A DNA stretch of 64,000 nucleotides from JAAXHF01 sp963665955 (lineage in GTDB: Bacteria; Desulfobacterota; Binatia; Bin18), in NCBI GenBank assembly GCA_965231765.1, contig OZ246887.1, positions 2,356,001 through 2,420,000 on the forward strand, written 5' to 3'. Positions 7,435 to 16,120 of this stretch are shown piece by piece. Under the pieces are notes generated by a model. The model ran no database searches and was not told where the DNA came from. It worked only from the letters and a program-made list of their open reading frames with translations. Within the stretch, counting starts at the first letter, position 1, and every line of letters starts with the position of its first letter. A program made the position numbers and the translations under genes.

Positions 7435-9453
7435 TCACCCCAGCACACGAGGAATTTCTTCTTCCCAACACCGAGCAAAAACAGCCGCTCCATTATGCTG
7501 GGCTGTCAGATCAATCTGGACAAGAAACATGTCTGCCGTGCAGCTCAGCCGAATTTTGCTGTCAATAACAATCTTCCAGTCTGTTCGTTCCCACTCTATG
7601 TGGCGTCGCATTTCTGCTGTACAGCTCAGGGGATCATCTTCTCGCATCGACAGGTCTTTCTCATTGGTCTCGCTCATCGTGAGCTTGTGTTGCGTTAAAT
7701 GCGTCGTACTCCCAACCCGCAGCCTGAGCGTCACCATACCATCCAGCATATCGTGTTCGACGGTATAGGAGCGATCACCAGCCTCTGACTGTGCAGGCGC
7801 AACTGGCACATCAGGCGGACCAAAAACGGGAGCTGGCAAAGCTGGAGATTGGGCTGGCATAACAGGAAGGATAAGCTGAGAAGGGTGCTCAGCGTCATGA
7901 TAGAGCGTCAGCTGAGCGGGCTGCGGTGGCGGCCACGCCAGTGGCCACGCTGCTCCAGCCATACTCAAACGGAGGCAATGGCCTGGAGCAAAAACGTGCG
8001 AGATACTGCTCAACTCTACGCTCACCGGATAGACTTCCCCAGCCACCAATGGGGTTGGCTCGGCATGGCTATGCCGATGGGTCAGGTTCAGCATGCCACG
8101 TGTGACAAGCAGTGAAGATCCGTCTGGACCAACATCACACAGTTTCACTGCCAGCTGAGCGACAGGCTCTGAAGCAGCAACGTATACCTGCACCGTGGGG
8201 AAGCCCAAGATTTCAAAGGACGCAGTCAGCGGTGCACTTGTGAAGGTCAGTGAGCAGGCATCGTCCTGACGCTGGTCCCGTGGCAGTCCACTCGGCCGCA
8301 GGCCGGTACACCAAAATGGCGCCGTCAGGCCGAGCGTGAGCGGACCATCCCACACCTCCGGCTCAGCCCGTGCGGGGGGTTCCGACCCAAAATCGCCTGC
8401 AGTCCCCAAATACCAGATTTGCGAATCCATCCGCGCAACTGGCCATTGTGTTTCAGACCGCCAGTAGCCAGGAGTCATTTCACGATACGGATCGGGTGAA
8501 CGCGAGCCTTGCACCCAGACAGTGAGTCGGGGCTCGTCCATGATCCCGTTCGGCACCCCTTTGAGCCAATACTCCCACCAGCGCAGCATTTCCCGCAGAT
8601 GATCGATCTGCGGTCCGGGCCGAGCCACATGCGGCATGTCGTGCAGCCACGGGCCGATCAGTCCTTTGCACGGAACACGTAGATGTTGCAACATCTGTAG
8701 GACAAAATCTTTGTAGCTGTCTGCCCATCCCCCGATGGCAAACACTGGACATTGAATCGCATTCCAATGGTCACACAGCGAACCGTTTTGCCAATACACG
8801 TCACGGGTTTGGTGACGCAGCCACTCGAACGGCCACTGCGGAGTGTGTTCCAAACGCTCGTGCCATAAGGCTTCCCACTCATCCCCTACGATTTCAGGTA
8901 AAGGTGGCAGGGCATTTAAGGCCACCATACGGCCCGCCCACGCCACTGATTCATTGACCGGCAGACAGCCACCATGATAGTGCACATCCTGGCCATACCG
9001 ATCGACCAAGGCATGCATGGGAATAATCGCTTTCAGCTGGGGCGGGGCATGCATCGCAGTCTGGATAGCGGTGATGCCCCCGTAGGATGAACCATACATA
9101 CCAAGCTTACCCGTGCACCACGGCTGATCAGCCAGCCAGGCCAGGACCTGCAAACAGTCGGATTGCTCCTCGACCGTGTATTCGTTCTCAGCAATACCTT
9201 CCGAGGCGCCACTGCCTCGGGTATCGAGACGGACCCCAACGTAGCCCTTGCGGGCAAAATAGCTATGCGTGCGCCAATCACGCGGGATCTTGTTATCGTC
9301 TTTACGATACGGGTGGGACTCCACTATTGCTGGAAAAGGGCCGTCGTTCGAGGCATCCGGCATATACAGGGTTGCCCCAAGCCGGACGCCGTCTGGCATG
9401 GGAATCGCCACGTGGCGGATGACGCGGACAGGGTAGTCTTCAGAGTTTTTCAT
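7435..9453 (-). CDS. CocE/NonD family hydrolase (X-Pro dipeptidyl-peptidase/S15-like)
   Basis: The protein has 672 residues, the usual length for CocE-type esterases. The alpha/beta hydrolase part has its nucleophile elbow at GSSYGG (Ser123), an acid candidate in GGWADSYKD and a histidine in PWLHDMPH. The C-terminal third is the jelly-roll X-Pro peptidase domain. These enzymes hydrolyse esters, amides or acyl-peptides. No signal peptide is evident. It is the first gene of the minus-strand run and lies 113 bases from a divergently transcribed hydrolase gene, so that gap probably holds both promoters. Confidence 0.88.
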   Translation of the reverse strand: MKNSEDYPVRVIRHVAIPMPDGVRLGATLYMPDASNDGPFPAIVESHPYRKDDNKIPRDWRTHSYFARKGYVGVRLDTRGSGASEGIAENEYTVEEQSDCLQVLAWLADQPWCTGKLGMYGSSYGGITAIQTAMHAPPQLKAIIPMHALVDRYGQDVHYHGGCLPVNESVAWAGRMVALNALPPLPEIVGDEWEALWHERLEHTPQWPFEWLRHQTRDVYWQNGSLCDHWNAIQCPVFAIGGWADSYKDFVLQMLQHLRVPCKGLIGPWLHDMPHVARPGPQIDHLREMLRWWEYWLKGVPNGIMDEPRLTVWVQGSRSPDPYREMTPGYWRSETQWPVARMDSQIWYLGTAGDFGSEPPARAEPEVWDGPLTLGLTAPFWCTGLRPSGLPRDQRQDDACSLTFTSAPLTASFEILGFPTVQVYVAASEPVAQLAVKLCDVGPDGSSLLVTRGMLNLTHRHSHAEPTPLVAGEVYPVSVELSSISHVFAPGHCLRLSMAGAAWPLAWPPPQPAQLTLYHDAEHPSQLILPVMPAQSPALPAPVFGPPDVPVAPAQSEAGDRSYTVEHDMLDGMVTLRLRVGSTTHLTQHKLTMSETNEKDLSMREDDPLSCTAEMRRHIEWERTDWKIVIDSKIRLSCTADMFLVQIDLTAQHNGAAVFARCWEEEIPRVLG

Positions 9454-9566
9454 AACAACTGCCTTCTTCTATCAAGCCTCACTCCTGTATGCCAACCTCT
9501 CTCTTGCAGAAGCAGGGCCAAGCAGAGTAAGACCCAAGAGACAGTGAACACAGAAGGAGCACACTC

Positions 9567-10370
9567 ATGCCACAGGCTCGGATCGACGCTACCCTGACTA
9601 TGCATTATGAACATGACGATTACACCGACCCATGGACCAGTCCGGAAACCATTTTGCTCATCCATGGTGTGGCAGACACCAGCAAAGCCTGGTTCGCCTG
9701 GGTACCGCGCCTGGCCCGTCAGTTTTGCCTCATTCGTCCCGATCTAAGAGGCTTCGGTCAGTCCAGTATTCCATCACCAGACTATGAATGGTCGCTGGGT
9801 GGCTTGGCCACAGACCTGAAAGGCTTACTTGATCACTTGGGACTCAGCTCCGTACATGTTGTCGGTCAGCGGGTGGGAGGCAGTGCCGCAATGCAGTTTG
9901 CGCACGATCATCCAGATACGGTCAAAAGCCTGACAGTGATTGGTGGCCCAGCCACCTTGGCCAATAGTTCGCTCAATCCCGGAGCGTGGCTCGAACAGGT
10001 TGAAAAGGAGGGAGTAGAAAGCTGGGCCCGAACGACGATGGGCCGGCGTTTGGGCGCTGTCAGTCCAGAGATGCGTGAATGGTGGATTCAGGAGATGGGC
10101 AAAGCCCCAGCACAGGTCATGGCCGGTATCTTTCGTTACGTCGGCAGCATGAATATCACCCATATTCTGTCGCAGATAAAAGCCCCGACCTTAGTCATTA
10201 CCAGCGACAGAGGCGCTCTGGCTGCAGTGGAAACCGTCCGGGAATGGCAGACCCAGATTCCCAATTCTCAATTATTGGTCTTACCCAGCACCGCCTACCA
10301 TTTGGCGGCAGCCATGCCGGACGCTTGTGCCGACGCAGTCCTGTCGTTCATTCAGGGTCTGGAAAAGTGA
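9567..10370 (+). CDS. Alpha/beta hydrolase-fold protein lacking the catalytic nucleophile
   Basis: The protein has 267 residues with the normal fold landmarks: an LLIHGVADTSKAW oxyanion strand, DLRGFGQS, an acid candidate in TSDRGAL and a histidine in STAYHLAAAMP. At the nucleophile elbow the expected G-x-S-x-G reads G100-Q-R102-V-G104-G-S106, so arginine occupies the nucleophile position. A serine lies four residues later, off the elbow. It is therefore either a pseudoenzyme or uses other chemistry, as in cofactor-free dioxygenase relatives. AAGGAG precedes the ATG. Its TGA overlaps the GTG of the next gene, so the two products are probably coupled. Confidence 0.82.
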   Translation: MPQARIDATLTMHYEHDDYTDPWTSPETILLIHGVADTSKAWFAWVPRLARQFCLIRPDLRGFGQSSIPSPDYEWSLGGLATDLKGLLDHLGLSSVHVVGQRVGGSAAMQFAHDHPDTVKSLTVIGGPATLANSSLNPGAWLEQVEKEGVESWARTTMGRRLGAVSPEMREWWIQEMGKAPAQVMAGIFRYVGSMNITHILSQIKAPTLVITSDRGALAAVETVREWQTQIPNSQLLVLPSTAYHLAAAMPDACADAVLSFIQGLEK

Positions 10371-11665
10371 ACGCGACGTTGAGCGATAGTCCAGATAGTT
10401 TCTGGCTGGCTGAACCTTACCTGCCCAATCCACCGCTCAGCGGCCACGTGCAAGCTAATATCGCTATCATTGGGGGCGGTATAACGGGACTCAGCAGCGC
10501 CTATCATTTCAAGCAGCGTTATCCAGACAAACATATTGTGCTGATTGAGGGGCAAGAAATTGGCTATGGGGCGAGTGGACGTAGCAGCGGATTTATCTCC
10601 CAAGAATATCACGGCTGGGACGAACTCTTTTTTCGCAAAGGGGCGGCGGCTGTCGAGCCTTATGCTCAATATGCCGAACGTGGGTACCAGCATCTTGTCC
10701 AAACCATTCGCGATGAAGCGATTGAGTGTGACCTGAATGAATCCGGTGCACTCCGGCTCGCAAAGAAAGAGGCAGAAGTACGTACCTTAGAGAAACAGGT
10801 CTCTGCTTATGCTCAGCTCGGAATGGCCGTCCAGCTGTGGCAGGGAAAAGAGTTAGCCGCAAAAATCACGTCAGCATTTTATCCAGCTGGTATCTTTCTA
10901 CCCCACTGGGCAACGCTTCATCCGGGCAAACTCGTGCGTGGGCTCAAAACCGCTGTTGAACGACTCGGGGTGCAGATGTACGAACACACTCCAGTCCTGC
11001 AGCTGCAGCAAGGCAAACCTGTTGAGATCAGCTGTCCGACTGGCCAAGTCACTGCTGACACTGTCATTGTGGCTACAAATGCCTACACGCCCAGGCTTGG
11101 ATTTTTCAAAAGCATCCTTATGCCCCTGCACCTATACGTTGTTGTTACTGAACCGGTGGATGAGACCGTCAGAGGTCACGGTGCCTGGACCACCCTGCCT
11201 GGTCGGTATGAAATGGATGCGACCCATACGATTCGGCTCACACCTGACGGTCGCCTGCTGATCAGAGGCGGGGCACGCTACGACTACAACAATGCGGTGA
11301 CCTATCGCCACCAGCCCAACGCCTACCAACGTTTGGTCGAGCGCCTCGTCAAACGCTATCCGTATTTACAAACCGTCCACCCTGCGCACACCTGGAGCGG
11401 CGTGATGGCATTGACCCGTTCTCACACACCATTGCTTGGACGGATGGGGACAGGCGATAGTCTTTTATACAGCGTTGGTTACAACGGGTTCGGGTTAGTC
11501 AGTGGATTTTATAGCGGCAAGCTTATCTGTGACCTGGACGCAAACGAACAAAACGCAGATTTACATGTCATGTCATCACCCGACAAAACTGGCTGGCTCC
11601 CACCTGAGCCACTGCGCTATCTGCAGATGAATGTGGCTTTGGCTATGCGGCATCATCGGTTGTGA
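10367..11665 (+). CDS. FAD-dependent oxidoreductase of the DAO/PuuB type
   Basis: The protein has 432 residues. The dinucleotide-binding motif is IIGGGITGLSSAYHF, and the GYGASGRSSGF block is characteristic of the D-amino-acid oxidase/gamma-glutamylputrescine oxidase group. The C-terminus has the second FAD contact (GYNGFGLVSGFYSGKL). I start it at GTG 10367, which overlaps the upstream TGA as GTGA; a longer frame reaching back into the hydrolase gene is an artefact. The enzyme would oxidise an amine or amino-acid-like substrate, releasing an imine/aldehyde and hydrogen peroxide. The coupled hydrolase-like partner may bind the product. Confidence 0.85.
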   Translation: MNATLSDSPDSFWLAEPYLPNPPLSGHVQANIAIIGGGITGLSSAYHFKQRYPDKHIVLIEGQEIGYGASGRSSGFISQEYHGWDELFFRKGAAAVEPYAQYAERGYQHLVQTIRDEAIECDLNESGALRLAKKEAEVRTLEKQVSAYAQLGMAVQLWQGKELAAKITSAFYPAGIFLPHWATLHPGKLVRGLKTAVERLGVQMYEHTPVLQLQQGKPVEISCPTGQVTADTVIVATNAYTPRLGFFKSILMPLHLYVVVTEPVDETVRGHGAWTTLPGRYEMDATHTIRLTPDGRLLIRGGARYDYNNAVTYRHQPNAYQRLVERLVKRYPYLQTVHPAHTWSGVMALTRSHTPLLGRMGTGDSLLYSVGYNGFGLVSGFYSGKLICDLDANEQNADLHVMSSPDKTGWLPPEPLRYLQMNVALAMRHHRL

Positions 11666-11702
11666 GGCCGGAGGATTACTCCGACCTCTCACACTCCTCA
11701 GT

Positions 11703-12014
11703 TTACTGCAGCGGCGAAAAGCTAGCCGGAGTCATGATCTTATTGTACTGGCTAACAATCATCCCCAGGGCTTTGGATCGGAATGCTTGGAGTTCCGGCT
11801 CTGCCCCCTGAGCAGCCCGTGCTGTGGCGCGGTGATTCAGATCTTCATACGCCCAGATGTGAACCACCTCGTTGAGCGGACCTACTTCGGTAGACCACCA
11901 GCCAACCAGCTTGGAGTATTTGCTGATGAGTGGTAGCGCTTCTTTTTCAATCAACGCCTGAAATTCCGGCACCTTACCCGGCTGTAATGTATACACACGC
12001 ATCTCGTACACCAT
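11703..12014 (-). CDS. NIPSNAP-family small protein
   Basis: The 103-residue protein starts MVYEMRVYTLQPGKVPEF, the classic NIPSNAP opening, and contains a VHIWAYEDLNHR strand typical of this ferredoxin-like alpha/beta-barrel family. I chose the ATG at 12014 because AAAGGAGGG lies upstream; a longer frame adds 15 unsupported residues. Bacterial NIPSNAP proteins are small dimeric proteins of mostly unknown function, often next to oxidoreductases. Here it follows a luciferase-like monooxygenase by 41 bases, so the two are probably one transcript. Confidence 0.85.
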   Translation of the reverse strand: MVYEMRVYTLQPGKVPEFQALIEKEALPLISKYSKLVGWWSTEVGPLNEVVHIWAYEDLNHRATARAAQGAEPELQAFRSKALGMIVSQYNKIMTPASFSPLQ

Positions 12015-12055
12015 ACGACGACCCTCCTTTTTGGGTAATAGATTTACCTGTTGTA

Positions 12056-13024
12056 TCAACTTCCGACAAACGTTTCCAAGGTCTTGCGTATTGCGCTGTC
12101 AAAATCTTCCTTGACGGGGTTTGGCACAAGGATCGGGAGCTGTACACCTGCTTCACAAAAAGCCTGGAGTCGTTCGCGGCAGCGCGGCGCCGGTCCAATC
12201 AAACACATGGCATCCGCCATCTCGTCAGAAATAGCTGCAACGGCAGCAGCCTGGTTGTCTTTGGCCAGCGCTTGACTCAAGGCGTCAGCTTCCTGGGCAA
12301 AGCCACTCCGATAGAACAGTCTGTTATAGAATGGTAAGCCACCGGCAAAGGCCAGATTTTTGCGAGCCTCAGCTCTGGCGGCTTCAATATCATCGGAAAG
12401 ATAGACTGGAATACCGAGAGTGGTCTCAATAGTAGCGGGACTCCGACCAGCCTTTTCTGCCCCACGTTCCAAACGGCCAATGGCCTCACGGACGCGATCA
12501 GGGGTACACAGATACAGCATTGCTCCGTCCGCAACCTCGCCTGCCAGCTCAACGGTTTCTAAGGCGAGAGCACCAAGATAGATTGGAATCTTATGCGCAG
12601 CTGGTCGAAACTGGAGACTCATACCCTCCTTGGGAGGACCGCCAGCCATGACCTTTTTGACGGTTCCGATATACTCACGGAAATACGTGCGAGCTTCTTT
12701 CATCTCAATATCGAGCGCATCCAGCAAGGGACGATGGCTCACCCCCAGTCCGAGGATCAATCGACCGTCAGACAACTCATCAATCGCCACGGCGCTTGCC
12801 CCAGCTAAAGCTGGATGGCGGAGATAAATATTGGCAATCCAGGTGCCGACTTGAATCCGCTTGGTTGCCAAAGCCATGGCCTGGATTCCTGCCAAAGCAT
12901 CGTTCATAGCCTCGGACATAAAGACGGCATCCCAGCCGGTGTCTTCTGCGACTCGACTGAGTTCGGTGGTTTCCTTATATGACGCACCGGATACTGTTGA
13001 GATGACAACGCCTAAACGGGGCAT
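12056..13024 (-). CDS. LLM-class flavin/F420-dependent oxidoreductase
   Basis: The protein has 322 residues with the TIM-barrel signatures of luciferase-like enzymes: GVVISTVSG near the start, SRVAEDTGWDAVFMSEA, GTWIANIYLRHP, and DELSDGRLILGLGVSHRP. The last is more like F420-dependent reductases than FMN-dependent SsuD types. The ATG at 13024 is preceded by AAAGGAG; the frame upstream of it is unsupported. The substrate is unknown. About 200 bases separate it from the next luciferase-like gene, so they may not share a promoter. Confidence 0.88.
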   Translation of the reverse strand: MPRLGVVISTVSGASYKETTELSRVAEDTGWDAVFMSEAMNDALAGIQAMALATKRIQVGTWIANIYLRHPALAGASAVAIDELSDGRLILGLGVSHRPLLDALDIEMKEARTYFREYIGTVKKVMAGGPPKEGMSLQFRPAAHKIPIYLGALALETVELAGEVADGAMLYLCTPDRVREAIGRLERGAEKAGRSPATIETTLGIPVYLSDDIEAARAEARKNLAFAGGLPFYNRLFYRSGFAQEADALSQALAKDNQAAAVAAISDEMADAMCLIGPAPRCRERLQAFCEAGVQLPILVPNPVKEDFDSAIRKTLETFVGS

Positions 13025-13224
13025 GGTTTTTCTCCTTTCGGAAGCAGATGAGGTATGCAGTAAGAAGGCAGTTGTAGACGCCCTCAAGACGGTTTGTCAA
13101 TGAGAAAGTTGACCAGATATCAATACTTGGCCAGTGTCAAAGACCCCAAAAAAGCAAGAAGGATAATCATATTTTGTGTGTGATCCTCTTGTCTTCAGTT
13201 TCCTCAGAGAACATGAGCTTGCGC

Positions 13225-14427
13225 TCAGGCAAATTCAGGCGCAATCTTTGTCGCAAACAGCTCAACATCTTCTATCAGCTGCTCTTGGGGTTCTAAGCCG
13301 TTATAGGCAACCAGAGAGAAGTAGTCGAACGGAATCTCAGTATAGATTTCATCGATCTGTTGTTTGACGTCGTCCACAGTACCGGCCACGATCAGGCCCG
13401 TCTTCATCACCCGTTCCAGCATCGAGCCCTTTCCTTCGCCTAGCAGCACGGGAAAAAAGTGCACGGCAAACTGAGAGAAAAACGGAACGATTGTTGCATT
13501 GACCTTCTCGTACGCTTCTTCACGTGTTTTGCCCACAAACAAGAAACGGAGTAAGCCTTGGCCTTGGCCGGGGCTGAGGGTTTTGCCGACCTGGGCTGCC
13601 CCCTCGCGATAGGCAATATCTTGTGCCCGCGCGCCTGGCATGGGTGCAAAATAACAGCAGGTGAAGCCTTCCTCTCCCGACCAGCGGGCGGAGTCTGCGC
13701 TGCCGGAAGAACTGATGAACACTTGCGGATGGGGTTTTTGATAGGGCGCGGGCACGACACTGATTTGACGGACACGGTTCTGCTCGTCGATTTCACCAGG
13801 GGCGCCATACTCTTGGGCACATGGATAGCCGGGATAATTGTCGATGCCTTCATACGGGTATGGAACTTCGAAAAACTTGCCATCGTGTGCAAAGCTCTGC
13901 TGCGTCCAGGCTTTCTTCACAATGGTGACCATCTCACGAAAGATCTGTTGGTTATTCTCATCAGCCTCAGCCTGATCAGCAGATTCTCGATTCGACAGCG
14001 TTGGCAAAGATTTGTATGCCTGCCCCAAGGTCCGTACCCAACGAGCCTGATAGCCACGCGCAAATCCGACAAAGAAACGTCCTTTTAAAATATGATCCAA
14101 GAGTGCCGTCTCTTCTGCCACCCGCAATGGATTATGCGTGCCCATCACATAACCGAGCTGGCCCATGCGCATACGTTTGGCGTAGGGACCCAGCCAGGCG
14201 TTCATAATGCCTGGGCAGGGCAGCATCTCAAACCCTTCGGAATGGAAGTGATGTTCAATAAAACTCATGCCCCAAAAGCCCAACTCGTCACACGCTTTCA
14301 CGAGATCGACCATGCCGTCGATGATCTCGGCATACTTCTCGACATTGCGGCCAACAGGTCTGAGCTGTTTGCGCTCTTCGTTCGATTTGACTGGCATGGA
14401 CGGAACCATCTGGATCATTGTTTTCAC
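13225..14427 (-). CDS. LLM-class flavin-dependent monooxygenase, bacterial luciferase-like
   Basis: The protein has 400 residues. The IEHHFHSEG motif, the MGQLGYVMGTHNPLRVAEETALLDHILKGRFFVGFARGY block and a later KPHPQVFISSSGS strand place it in the larger luciferase-like monooxygenase group that uses reduced flavin and oxygen. The start is a GTG at 14427, six bases after GGAGG; the next ATG is three codons in and less well spaced. It diverges from the thiolase operon across a 131-base gap. Its substrate is unknown. Confidence 0.88.
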   Translation of the reverse strand: MKTMIQMVPSMPVKSNEERKQLRPVGRNVEKYAEIIDGMVDLVKACDELGFWGMSFIEHHFHSEGFEMLPCPGIMNAWLGPYAKRMRMGQLGYVMGTHNPLRVAEETALLDHILKGRFFVGFARGYQARWVRTLGQAYKSLPTLSNRESADQAEADENNQQIFREMVTIVKKAWTQQSFAHDGKFFEVPYPYEGIDNYPGYPCAQEYGAPGEIDEQNRVRQISVVPAPYQKPHPQVFISSSGSADSARWSGEEGFTCCYFAPMPGARAQDIAYREGAAQVGKTLSPGQGQGLLRFLFVGKTREEAYEKVNATIVPFFSQFAVHFFPVLLGEGKGSMLERVMKTGLIVAGTVDDVKQQIDEIYTEIPFDYFSLVAYNGLEPQEQLIEDVELFATKIAPEFA

Positions 14428-14558
14428 TCGTGTCCTCCTTCGTTTTGTGCAGATCCTTTTAAATCGTATTCACTCGTGTGTCGTCAAGCTGGGCTCAGCA
14501 CGCATATCGCTTGCATCCCTTGGTCTAGTTTTGTATAGCTCCGGCAAGGAGGGATCAT

Positions 14559-15695
14559 ATGGGACTTCGTGATCTCCGTGATCAAGTCTGTATTGTTGGT
14601 GTCGGCGATACACCGCAAGGCGCAGTGCCTGAAAAAATCGGCGATGAGCTGGCTATTGACGCGGCAAAAGCTGCGCTGGATGATTGTGGACTGAAGAAGG
14701 ATGATATCGACGGACTGTTTGTTCAGCCGAGCTACGGTCGTCAGGGCGATTATCTCAAAGTCGGTTTAATGCTCGGTTTGAATCCAAAAGTTGGCGGCGC
14801 GGTGGAGGCATCAGGTGCAACAGGTTGTTATATGATCCAACATGCTGCGCTGCTGCTCAACGCCGGCATGGCCAATTACATTTTGCTGGTCTATGGCACC
14901 AATCAAAAAACAAATCGTAATCGCTTTGGTGGAGCGCTCCTTGAAGAACATGCACCGTACGGTGGCTTTAATCCGTCCGGACCATTTGCGTTTGCCTTTC
15001 GTCGGCATATGCATCTGTATGGGACAACAGAGGAACAGTTAGCGACCATTGCGATCAACCAGCGCAAACACGCTATGCTTAATCCCAAAGCGGCGCAAAA
15101 GACGCCTATTACGCTCGACGATTATATGAACGCCCGCTACATCGTCTGGCCACTGCGCATGTTTGATTATTGCTATATCACAGACGGTGGGCATGCCTTT
15201 ATCTTAACGACTCCAGAGCGAGCCAAAGATCTCAAGAAACCACCGGCCTATATCAGCGGTATGGGTCGCCAGGAAGCCTTCCGTGCCTACGAAACGCCTG
15301 ATCTTGTGATGCAAAGCTTTCAGCAGGAAGCGGTGTCCAAGATGGTCTTTGATATGGCACAGGTCACGACAAAAGACATTCAGGCGCTGTATGTGCAGGA
15401 TGCCTACAGCCCAGCCGTCATCGCTGCCCTTGAAAATTATGGCTTCTGTCCGCGCGGAGAATCCGGGAGCTGGATTCAGGATGGCCGGATTGCGCTCGGT
15501 GGAGAACTGCCGCTTAACGTCAACGGCGGCCAGCTGTCTGAGACATACATGGTCGGCTGGCAAAATACCTGCGATGCCGTGCGCCAACTACGCAGTGAGT
15601 GCGGCGAGCGCCAAATCGCCGATGTGGAACGAATTATGTGCACCTATACCGGCGGGCTACGCGAACATGCCGGCGCGCTTATTCTGCGGAGGTAA
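14559..15695 (+). CDS. Thiolase-fold protein (Ltp2/SCP2-like), missing the canonical thiolase cysteine
   Basis: The protein has 378 residues with the thiolase fold. At the usual N-x-x-C-A-S-G position it reads VEASG, so Glu83 replaces the nucleophilic cysteine. The C-terminal GHP loop is also absent, reading NVNGGQLSETYM. This, and the DUF35 gene directly downstream, matches the Ltp2-DUF35 group, in which the complex acts as a retro-aldolase on acyl-CoA side chains rather than as a thiolase. An AAGGAGG ribosome site precedes the ATG. Aldolase activity is inference from the missing cysteine and the partner gene. Confidence 0.85.
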   Translation: MGLRDLRDQVCIVGVGDTPQGAVPEKIGDELAIDAAKAALDDCGLKKDDIDGLFVQPSYGRQGDYLKVGLMLGLNPKVGGAVEASGATGCYMIQHAALLLNAGMANYILLVYGTNQKTNRNRFGGALLEEHAPYGGFNPSGPFAFAFRRHMHLYGTTEEQLATIAINQRKHAMLNPKAAQKTPITLDDYMNARYIVWPLRMFDYCYITDGGHAFILTTPERAKDLKKPPAYISGMGRQEAFRAYETPDLVMQSFQQEAVSKMVFDMAQVTTKDIQALYVQDAYSPAVIAALENYGFCPRGESGSWIQDGRIALGGELPLNVNGGQLSETYMVGWQNTCDAVRQLRSECGERQIADVERIMCTYTGGLREHAGALILRR

Positions 15696-15699
15696 CACA

Positions 15700-16110
15700 A
15701 TGGCTGAATACAAAAAACCACTCCCCGTCATTGAAAAATGGAATGAGCCATATTGGCAGGCCGCCAGGCGGCACGAGTTTGTTGCCCAGAAATGTCAAAC
15801 GTGTGACTACATCCACCTGCCGCCAGGTCCAGTGTGCACCAACTGTCTGAGTGACGAGCAAGACTGGGTGCCGCTGAGCGGTCAGGGCACAATTTATTCG
15901 TATGGCATTTATCATCAGCGCTGGCATGCAGGCTTTGCCGACGACATTCCCTATAATGTTGCTCTCATCAATCTTGAAGAAGGCGTGCAGATTATCAGCC
16001 AAGTCATAGGCTGTGAGAATGACGAATTAGGCTGTGGCTTAGCGGTTGAAGTGACGTTTGACGATGTTACACCTGAGGTGACGTTACCGAAGTTTCGGTT
16101 GGTGAAATAA
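15700..16110 (+). CDS. DUF35/OB-fold acyl-CoA-associated protein with N-terminal zinc ribbon
   Basis: The 136-residue protein has a rubredoxin-like zinc ribbon (CQTC...CTNC) at residues about 30-50, then an OB-fold segment (GQGTIYSYGIYHQRW, PYNVALINLEEGVQI). This is the standard architecture of DUF35 proteins that partner thiolase-like enzymes. The ATG at 15700 follows a GGAGG that overlaps the end of the thiolase gene, so the two are translated together, consistent with a complex. A longer reading frame upstream lies within the thiolase gene and is an artefact. Confidence 0.9.
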   Translation: MAEYKKPLPVIEKWNEPYWQAARRHEFVAQKCQTCDYIHLPPGPVCTNCLSDEQDWVPLSGQGTIYSYGIYHQRWHAGFADDIPYNVALINLEEGVQIISQVIGCENDELGCGLAVEVTFDDVTPEVTLPKFRLVK

Positions 16111-16120
16111 GGAGGACAGC

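Noticed and set aside
10079..10366. Longer N-terminus for the FAD oxidoreductase
   Set aside because: It runs through the hydrolase gene out of frame; the GTG overlapping the TGA is the supported start.
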